This document shows, piece by piece, positions 58,335 to 64,000 of a stretch of 64,000 nt of DNA (its first letter is position 1; every line of letters starts with the position of its first letter). A program made the position numbers and the translations under genes. Below the pieces are notes generated by a model that was not told the origin of the DNA, did not search any database, and worked only from the letters and a program-made list of their open reading frames with translations. Source of the stretch: Flintibacter faecis (lineage in GTDB: Bacteria; Bacillota; Clostridia; Oscillospirales; Oscillospiraceae); contig NZ_JACOPN010000010.1 of assembly GCF_014287875.1 (NCBI RefSeq), forward strand, positions 1 through 64,000, in the 5' to 3' direction.

Positions 58335-59399
58335 CTATTTCGTTTCCTCGTCCTCAGTCAGATATTCTTCTTCATCCTCCAGGTCGAAATCATCCAGATC
58401 AGCGGGAACTTTCTTGCCCTGCTTCGGTTTCAGAACCAGGAAATAGACCGCTGCGCCGCCTCCGGCTGCAAGGATCAGCAGCACAGCCAGGATCGCCCCG
58501 GTATTGCTTTTCTTTTCAGGCTTCGGATTCTCCGGCTCGGTGGGCTCCGCAGCTTTCTGTTCTGTACCAACACATTCACTGAGGTTTTTTACGCAGACCG
58601 GGCAAGCGGTATTGACCGCACCGGCCTGGCACTTTTCCGTACAGGTGCAGACAATAGGTGTTTCCGCCTTTTCTCCATCCTCCGTGAGCGCCATGAGATC
58701 GGCTTCATCCACCTGGTTCAGAAAATGCACGGTTTCCTCGCCCTCGTCGTCACGGTCGATAATGAGATAGAACACATTGTCGTTCTTCGTTTCTACTGTA
58801 ATAAACTGCTTGCCGCTGGCGGCAGGGCTGCCGATATCGTCAATCAGTGACAGGTTCCCGTCCGGTGTCAGGGCGGCACCGCTATTCAGACCGCCGCCCA
58901 GAATCCCCAGCACATTTTCCAATGTTTCCGCGTCCAGAGAGAAAGGACCTTCCCCGGAACCAGCCTCGCCGTCACTTACCGTCATGTAGCCGGAATAGAC
59001 ATAGCCGACTTTCTCCGGCAGGATGACCTTCAGCCAGTCGCCGTCCGTGCCAATCACCTTCACGGTCGTTCCATTGGGAAGCTGGGTGAAGGCGGTGTAG
59101 TCCATTCCCGCACCCGTGCGGACATTCAAATTGCCGCCGCCCGTGGTGACGGTGCCGGTCTGCTCAGAGTCATTTTCGCCGGAACTGAACTGGATACCAT
59201 CATCGGTGACGGATACCGTGACCTGGCTGCCTGCCAGAGCGGAAAGCAGATCAGAAACATCCCCGACCGTTTCCTGTTCGGTCACGGATTCCGTGCTTTC
59301 CTCGCCGCCGCTGGCAAAGGCAGTGACAGAAAAAGCGGCAGTGCTGAGCACCACCGCCAAAAGAGCCGATACCATTTTTGTCATAGAGTTATGTTTCAT
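58335..59399 (-). CDS. DUF4366 family secreted protein with SH3 domain
   Basis: A 354-residue protein: signal peptide (MVSALLAVVLSTAAFSVTAFA), Gly/Glu linker, bacterial SH3 domain (about 85-140: NLNVRTGAGMDYTAFTQLPNGTTVKVI...YSGYMTV), the DUF4366 core (about 175-240: LTPDGNLSLIDDIGSP...FLNQVDEADL), a Cys-rich segment with seven Cys (CTCTEKC...ACPVCV...ECVG), a membrane segment (about 303-325) and an acidic tail. The SH3 and Cys-rich parts are absent from the ICE1 protein and may add cell-wall binding. ATG 59399 follows GAGGG-ATACGAGG. Confidence 0.85.
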   Translation of the reverse strand: MKHNSMTKMVSALLAVVLSTAAFSVTAFASGGEESTESVTEQETVGDVSDLLSALAGSQVTVSVTDDGIQFSSGENDSEQTGTVTTGGGNLNVRTGAGMDYTAFTQLPNGTTVKVIGTDGDWLKVILPEKVGYVYSGYMTVSDGEAGSGEGPFSLDAETLENVLGILGGGLNSGAALTPDGNLSLIDDIGSPAASGKQFITVETKNDNVFYLIIDRDDEGEETVHFLNQVDEADLMALTEDGEKAETPIVCTCTEKCQAGAVNTACPVCVKNLSECVGTEQKAAEPTEPENPKPEKKSNTGAILAVLLILAAGGGAAVYFLVLKPKQGKKVPADLDDFDLEDEEEYLTEDEETK

Positions 59400-59661
59400 C
59401 CTCGTATCCCTCCGTTTCCTCATGCTCGGTGCTGGCCTCCTGCAGCATACCTTCCGGCAGGGAGATCATACCGCTGGCGTAGGCTTTCAGGAAGGCGGTC
59501 AGCTCCTTGTTGTCCATTTTCACGGCTTTCACCATGCGGACAATTTCCAGATTTTCTTCCTCCGCAAGCTGCGCCTCCAGCGCACGAAGGCGTTTCTGCT
59601 GTTCCGCGATCTTTTCTTTGGTTTTCGCAATATCGTTGCGGATCTTCTGTGTCATTGCCAT
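59389..59661 (-). CDS. DUF4315 family protein of ICE2
   Basis: A 90-residue coiled-coil protein (KIRNDIAKTKEKIAEQQKRLRALEAQLAEEENLEIVRMVKAVKMDNKELTAFL) corresponding to the ICE1 protein at 6747. It overlaps the DUF4366 start by 11 bases, as in ICE1. AGGTAATT precedes the ATG. Unknown role in conjugation. Confidence 0.85.
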   Translation of the reverse strand: MAMTQKIRNDIAKTKEKIAEQQKRLRALEAQLAEEENLEIVRMVKAVKMDNKELTAFLKAYASGMISLPEGMLQEASTEHEETEGYEDET

Positions 59662-59687
59662 AAATCAAATTACCTCCATATCGTTTT

Positions 59688-61667
59688 TTAGTTGTAGGGC
59701 GGTCGCCCGAAAGCGTAAAAGTGGGATTGCCAGTAGCTTGTGTTGATATCTGCATACTGGATGGGGTCGCCGCAGTGCAGCATTTTTCCACCGCCCACAT
59801 AGATACCCACATGGGAAACGCCCGGTGTATCGTAAGTGCCGACGAAAAAGATCAAGTCGCCGGGTCTTGCGTTGGCAGAGGATACCGGGGTGGAAATATT
59901 GTAGAGCCCCTGGGCTCCCAGCCTGCCCGTATTGCAGACGCCGCTTTGCGTCAGCGCCCAGGATACGAAGCCGGAGCAATCAAAAGAAGTGTTCGGATTG
60001 CTGCCGCCCCAGACATAAGGATATCCGATGTACTTCTCCGCCTCGGTAATGAGCGCTGCAAAGGTTTCATCTTCCAGTGCGGAAGGCGGGATATCATAGG
60101 TGGTGGGCGGTTTGGTGTACTTGTCCACATAGCCGGAGCCGGGAAATAAATCTTCCCGGTTTCCCAGCGTTGCCATATAGACCGCATACAGGGAAAGCGT
60201 TTCTTCGTCCATGATGTAGACCGGCACATGGGAAAGATCGAAGTTTTCCAGCCTCACCTCGCAGATATAGTAGTTGTACGGTACTTCCACGTCATAGTTA
60301 TTTCCCTCGCTGTCTGTCCGTGTCTCCGTCCGATAGCGTACCTCCACCTCCACGGTCTGCGTCAGGATGTACTGCTTTTCAAAGAGCATTTGCAGTTCCT
60401 CCTGAACCTCGTCGATGGTGAAAACCCCTTCATGGAACGCCGTGAGAATGGAGATCAGCACATAAGGGTCATGCTCGATCTCGTCCAGGTCAAAACGGTA
60501 TTCGTCATATCCGGGGTGCAAAGCCTCATAGTGGCTCAGCTCATATTGAAGTTCCTGCTCCAACTCGCAGTAGGCCGCCTCCGCAGCCAGCATATCCGCA
60601 TCCTCGGAGAGATAAGAAGAAGTAAATACACCGCCCACGCCGGAGCCTGCCATCATGGAACAGGAAGATACCCCGCCAAACAGCAGAGCAACACAGGCGC
60701 CAATGCCGATCACCAATAGCACCGCCCGGCTATGGTGCTTGATGTAGAGGAATGTTTCCTTGAAGGCGTCCTTTGCTTTCTGCGCCGCACTTTTCGCCGT
60801 GGCTGCTGTGTTCTTTGCGGTTTTCTCTGCCTGTCGCAGCTCCTTTGCGTAGTTCCGCTTGATCCGCTGTTTCTGCAGAAAGCGAGATACCGGGTTAGAA
60901 GCTGCCAATGCAGGATCATCATGCAGTGCCTTTTGGTAAAGGTACTCGGCGTTTGCCTTGACCGAAGCCTGCTCTGCCTTCGCCGCGTCACGCCAGGGCT
61001 TTGTGCGGTGATGGTGGACGGCGGCACGGACTTTACCTTTTCCGTAGGCAAGCCCGCGTTCTGTCAACACCTCGCCCTTGTGTCCAGCCTCAACACCCAC
61101 ATTTTCCTGTTCCACCTCATGCACCTTCGCATGGGCGGCGTGAACGATCTCATGGACCGGCCGGGAAAGCGGATTGTGCCGCAGGCGTCCGTTGGGGCGT
61201 TTCTCCACTTCTTCAAAGTGAAGCTGCGTTTTGCCTTTTCCAGCTGCCTCGTCCAAAATTCGCTCGGTACGGAGAACTTTCTTTGTGGAGATGGCGGCTT
61301 TCGCCGCGTCCAGCCTGTCCGCCGCACGGTCGGAACGGTCAATGTACTTTCCAAGTGCGGGATCGGCACGTTCTTCCTCGGTGAATTGCAGACGGGAGGA
61401 CGGGCGCCGTCTTGCGGCAGAGCCGTCCCGCACCGCCTGGGCGTCAGCCTTTTCCGCCTTTCGTGCGGTTTTCTTCTCATGGTGCTCCGCTGCACGCAGG
61501 GCAAGGTCAGCAGCCGCGCCAGCGGATTCTTCCGAAGAAGAGGACAGTTCCGTTTCCGGCTCCCGGTTGCTGATATGTTCCACCTCGCCCGTGGCAAGAT
61601 TTTCCGATACCGCACCGTCACGGGTCATTTTCTGCGTGATCTTATCGGTTGCTTTCAGTTCCCTCAT
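59688..61667 (-). CDS. NlpC/P60 cell-wall hydrolase of ICE2
   Basis: A 659-residue protein with a long charged, Ala-rich N-terminal part (1-310), a membrane segment at about 313-335, an extracellular middle domain and a C-terminal NlpC/P60 peptidase (YPYVWGGSNP, catalytic Cys in FDCSGF at about 563, His in GVSHVGIYVG at about 618). It corresponds to the ICE1 protein at 4996 but with an N-terminus about 80 residues longer. ATG 61667 follows GGAAGG and overlaps the methyltransferase stop by four bases. Confidence 0.92.
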   Translation of the reverse strand: MRELKATDKITQKMTRDGAVSENLATGEVEHISNREPETELSSSSEESAGAAADLALRAAEHHEKKTARKAEKADAQAVRDGSAARRRPSSRLQFTEEERADPALGKYIDRSDRAADRLDAAKAAISTKKVLRTERILDEAAGKGKTQLHFEEVEKRPNGRLRHNPLSRPVHEIVHAAHAKVHEVEQENVGVEAGHKGEVLTERGLAYGKGKVRAAVHHHRTKPWRDAAKAEQASVKANAEYLYQKALHDDPALAASNPVSRFLQKQRIKRNYAKELRQAEKTAKNTAATAKSAAQKAKDAFKETFLYIKHHSRAVLLVIGIGACVALLFGGVSSCSMMAGSGVGGVFTSSYLSEDADMLAAEAAYCELEQELQYELSHYEALHPGYDEYRFDLDEIEHDPYVLISILTAFHEGVFTIDEVQEELQMLFEKQYILTQTVEVEVRYRTETRTDSEGNNYDVEVPYNYYICEVRLENFDLSHVPVYIMDEETLSLYAVYMATLGNREDLFPGSGYVDKYTKPPTTYDIPPSALEDETFAALITEAEKYIGYPYVWGGSNPNTSFDCSGFVSWALTQSGVCNTGRLGAQGLYNISTPVSSANARPGDLIFFVGTYDTPGVSHVGIYVGGGKMLHCGDPIQYADINTSYWQSHFYAFGRPPYN

Positions 61668-62668
61668 AGGCAGTCGCCTTCCTTTCCATAGGGGCAAAAG
61701 TCGCCGCAGGTGCCATTCTCGATCATGGCGATATAGCGGAAAATGGGATAGGCCTGGGGCGGGCAGACCGCATTTCCTAATGTTTTCAGCCGCAGCGCCC
61801 GGTCATCCATGTGCTCGGTCATGCGGGGGATTCCTTCCGGTTCGGCGGCCCAGAGGATACGTCCGTCCATCCTTTCGGGAAGCCCATGAGCCATTCCACC
61901 CAATCCGGATTCAGCGCCGCCGTTTCGGACACCGGCCGCTCCTGGGAGATGATCTGCGCCGACAGGTTTCCGCCCTTCTTCGCCGGATCGAAGGCTGATG
62001 GCTTCAAGGTCGAGCGGAAACCGTCCGACGCCACCGGGGTCAGATAGAATACCGCCGCCGACAGGCTGAGGCTCCAAATCGCCCCGTTTCGGTTCCGCTT
62101 GCGGAATATCCCATTGTCCGACAGGAACACATCCAGGTTGGCCGCGTCCCTGGCGGTGTTGTTGTCGGAGGCAAGGGGTGTGGGAAACATCAGCCGCGAC
62201 GATAAAAGTTCGTTGGCGCTCATGCCATGCGCCGACGCCGCAAGCCGGAAATACGAATGGGAGAACAGCGTATCCCGCTTTTGCCAGGTCAAAGATCGTT
62301 TTGTCGAGCCCCATATTGATGAAGCCAGCAACATTTTCCCCAAGCACCCAACGGGGCCGCAGTTCGGTAATAACGCGGCACATTTCCGGCCACAGGTAGC
62401 GTTCATCCGAAAATCCCTTCCGTTTTCCGGCGGTGGAGAAGGGCTGACAGGGAAAGCCGCCTGAGATGACGGTAACTGTTTCAAGTCCTGTTTTTTCAAA
62501 AAACGCCTCCTTCGTGAAAGTAGTAATATCCCGGAACCTTGGAACATCCGGCCATCGTGCAGAGAGGACGGAGTGCGGAAAATCCGCCCACTCACACTGG
62601 CAGACGGTTTCAAACCCGGCAGCCTCCGCCGCCAGATCCAGACCGCCAATGCCGGAAAACAGGCTCAC
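61664..62668 (-). CDS. DNA cytosine-5 methyltransferase (Dcm-like)
   Basis: A 334-residue C5 methyltransferase: motif I SLFSGIGGLDLAAEAAGF at the very N-terminus, catalytic GGFPCQPFS (Cys74), ENV (motif VI), RQRTF (motif VIII), and C-terminal KTLGNAVCPPQAYPI (motif X). It probably protects ICE2 from recipient restriction. The start is GTG 62668 without a good ribosome binding site; usual family members have a few more residues before motif I, and the upstream sequence is AT-rich foreign DNA, so the extreme 5' end may have been replaced. No partner endonuclease is present. Confidence 0.88.
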   Translation of the reverse strand: MSLFSGIGGLDLAAEAAGFETVCQCEWADFPHSVLSARWPDVPRFRDITTFTKEAFFEKTGLETVTVISGGFPCQPFSTAGKRKGFSDERYLWPEMCRVITELRPRWVLGENVAGFINMGLDKTIFDLAKAGYAVLPFVFPACGVGAWHERQRTFIVAADVSHTPCLRQQHRQGRGQPGCVPVGQWDIPQAEPKRGDLEPQPVGGGILSDPGGVGRFPLDLEAISLRSGEEGRKPVGADHLPGAAGVRNGGAESGLGGMAHGLPERMDGRILWAAEPEGIPRMTEHMDDRALRLKTLGNAVCPPQAYPIFRYIAMIENGTCGDFCPYGKEGDCL

Positions 62669-62714
62669 ATGGGTCAGTTGATTTGCTATTTTGTATTCAC
62701 CTCATTTCTGGGCA

Positions 62715-62749
62715 TAAAAATAGCACCCATGATATTTCCACGAGTGCTA
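62715..62749 (-). terminator. terminator of the small membrane protein gene
   Basis: On the minus strand TAGCACTCGTGG pairs with CATGGGTGCTA and is followed by TTTTTATG. Confidence 0.8.
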
Positions 62750-62763
62750 AATCTACAATCTTT

Positions 62764-63219
62764 CTATTCGGTTGGAGTAGATTTTAATATGCCACTAATT
62801 AGATATATTTCGGTCAATCCTTTATTAACCTTGCTTGATTTGCTGCCATACAAATCTGATCGCATTGCTTTGATTAGGCTGGTAAATGCTTTAGTATATT
62901 GAGTTTCGTAATCAGCAACATTATTATTTTTTAGGTGGTTTATCAATAAGTCTGCAAATTCATATAGAGACGATAAAACTTTAGGACTTGCGATAATAGT
63001 CAAATTATTGAAAGCATGGTTATATCTTATGGTTGCCTCCGCAGACTCTGAGTTATTCATATTCTCACTTAACGCATGAATAAATTCCAAATAGTATTGC
63101 TCTTTTAATTTTCGCTCTTCAAATTTCAGCTTACTATGTTTGTTTAAGGAATCAGTAATAATAGCTGTGATAATGGCAGTAAATGTCGCTAAAAGAGCAA
63201 CGATTATCGTTGTATTCAT
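62764..63219 (-). CDS. membrane-anchored helical protein (cargo), function unknown
   Basis: A 151-residue protein with one N-terminal membrane segment (TTIIVALLATFTAIITAIITD) and a helical cytoplasmic part (KLKFEERKLKEQYYLEFIHAL...SSLYEFADLLINHL). No domain is recognised. It is strongly AT-rich compared with the GC-rich ICE2 genes on both sides, and has its own terminator, so it was inserted between virB4 and the methyltransferase gene. AGGTGAAC lies just before the ATG. Confidence 0.65.
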   Translation of the reverse strand: MNTTIIVALLATFTAIITAIITDSLNKHSKLKFEERKLKEQYYLEFIHALSENMNNSESAEATIRYNHAFNNLTIIASPKVLSSLYEFADLLINHLKNNNVADYETQYTKAFTSLIKAMRSDLYGSKSSKVNKGLTEIYLISGILKSTPTE

Positions 63220-63289
63220 ATCAGTTCACCTCGTGCATATTATATCTCCATTCTCTATAAAAGTCTATTTGTATTACCTTAGGATAGTT

Positions 63290-64000
63290 TTAACTCACCT
63301 CCTCCGGCTTTGTTGTCATAATGCTGTAAAGTTCATTGTCCTTCGGGAAGTCATCCACAAAAGGCAGGATCACATTGCCGAAGAAGATCAGCCCCTCGCC
63401 GGGGCCTGCGTTGCTGATATGTGCCGCCTGCTGATTGGAGATGTTCAGACGCTCGCAGAGGATTTTTCTGTCTCCGCTGGCCTGGTTCAGAAGGTATACA
63501 AAATCGCTGTTTTCAAAGATGTTCTCGATCTCCGGGGAGGAAAGCAGGTCCTTGATGTTCTGCGTGATCCCCGTGGGGATTCCGCCCCATTTGCGAAAGC
63601 GTTTCCAAATCTCCACGCTCCAGGAACCAACCTCGCCTCGCAGCAGAAGATGGAACTCGTCCACGAAATACCAGGTGGATTTGCCCTGATCCCGGTTTTG
63701 GGAAACACGGTTCCATACCTGGTCCTGGATCACCAGCATACCCAGGCTTTTGAGCTGTTTTCCCAGCTCCTTGATATCGAAGCAGACAATGCGGTTGTTG
63801 ATATCCACATTGGTGCGGTGGTTAAAAACATTCAAACTGCCATGTACATACAGTTCCAGTGCCGCCGCGATCCGCTGTGCCTCCGGCTCCGGCTGCCGTT
63901 TGATCTCGTCATACAAATCTTCCAGCAGCGGCATATTCTCCGGGCGGGGGTCCGCGATATAGGGGCGGTACACGATCCGCACGGCACGGTCAATGACCGT
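63290..64000 (-). CDS. VirB4 family ATPase of ICE2, C-terminal part
   Basis: The frame is open to the window edge and matches the C-terminal third of the ICE1 VirB4: YIADPRPENMPLLEDLYDEIKR, GSLNVFNHRTNVDINNRIVCFDIKELGKQLKSLG, FVDEFHLLLRGEVG, RFRKWGGIPTGITQNIKDLL. The stop is at 63290. The Walker A region lies outside the window. It confirms that ICE2 carries its own secretion apparatus extending to the right. Confidence 0.93.
   Translation of the reverse strand, partial: TVIDRAVRIVYRPYIADPRPENMPLLEDLYDEIKRQPEPEAQRIAAALELYVHGSLNVFNHRTNVDINNRIVCFDIKELGKQLKSLGMLVIQDQVWNRVSQNRDQGKSTWYFVDEFHLLLRGEVGSWSVEIWKRFRKWGGIPTGITQNIKDLLSSPEIENIFENSDFVYLLNQASGDRKILCERLNISNQQAAHISNAGPGEGLIFFGNVILPFVDDFPKDNELYSIMTTKPEEVS

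Larger units (their letters stand above)
42190..64000 (-). mobile_element. ICE2, second integrative conjugative element (right end outside window)
   Basis: It begins with its integrase and excisionase (minus strand) and contains a complete homologous set: sigma-like regulators, oriT, MobC and relaxase (plus strand), ArdA fusion, topB, DUF4366, DUF4315, NlpC/P60, methyltransferase and VirB4 (minus strand). Each homologue is clearly diverged from its ICE1 counterpart. The left boundary lies between the terminator ending at about 42184 and the integrase stop at 42279, and cannot be placed exactly. It carries cargo at 49677-52420, 57218-58285 and 62764-63219. Confidence 0.8.

Noticed and set aside
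1..64000. CRISPR array
   Set aside because: No regularly spaced 25-40 base repeats with unique spacers; the only short-period array is the 12-base GTTGTCG cluster.

Overview
The window is entirely accessory DNA of a gut-type Firmicutes bacterium (Clostridia, probably Lachnospiraceae or Ruminococcaceae). The evidence is the set of clostridial conjugative-element families (Maff2, TrbL, PrgI, VirB4, NlpC/P60, DUF4315, DUF4366, TopB, SNF2/methylase giant protein, MobC, MOBP relaxase), AAGGAGG ribosome binding sites and frequent TTG/GTG starts. No housekeeping gene is present apart from the 3' half of a tRNA-Arg(CCT).

Two integrative conjugative elements (ICEs) lie side by side. ICE1 (1-42091, left end outside) runs left to right: type IV secretion genes (1-7.7 kb), a cargo ATPase, topB, accessory proteins, a 2776-residue SNF2/methylase protein, MobC, a relaxase, an erm(B) macrolide-resistance insert, an ImmR/ImmA-like switch, a candidate structured RNA, mazF, excisionase-like genes and a tyrosine integrase. 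It ends at the tRNA-Arg half. ICE2 (about 42190 to past 64000) has its own integrase, excisionase, a homologous structured RNA, sigma-like regulators, an oriT-MobC-relaxase unit, a two-gene nuclease/SMC-like system, and a leftward transfer module (ArdA fusion, topB, HEPN-like cargo, DUF4366, DUF4315, NlpC/P60, C5 methyltransferase, VirB4).

ICE1 carries nested elements. The right end of a large-serine-recombinase element interrupts Maff2 at about 1223. A complete mobilizable element of about 9 kb (10631-19586: serine recombinase, TnpV, two repeat-flanked cassettes, MOBV relaxase, CHC2 primase-like protein, VapE-like helicase, iteron-like repeats, TnpW) splits topB at a GA dinucleotide. Removing it restores a 691-residue TopB in frame. 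A truncated integrase joined to erm(B) sits at 32.8-34.6 kb.

The most novel-looking items are: the pair of diverged structured RNAs upstream of the xis-int modules of both ICEs (38.06-38.42 kb plus strand; 44.06-44.33 kb minus strand), which share ordered sequence blocks and apparent compensatory changes; a TnpV gene encoded in a second frame inside the SNF2 protein gene (22720-23067); the DUF4297-nuclease plus SMC-like pair (49.7-52.4 kb); a recurring hairpin-plus-TACATAG element between ICE1 genes; and the two different cargo genes occupying the same slot (DUF4366-topB) in the two ICEs.
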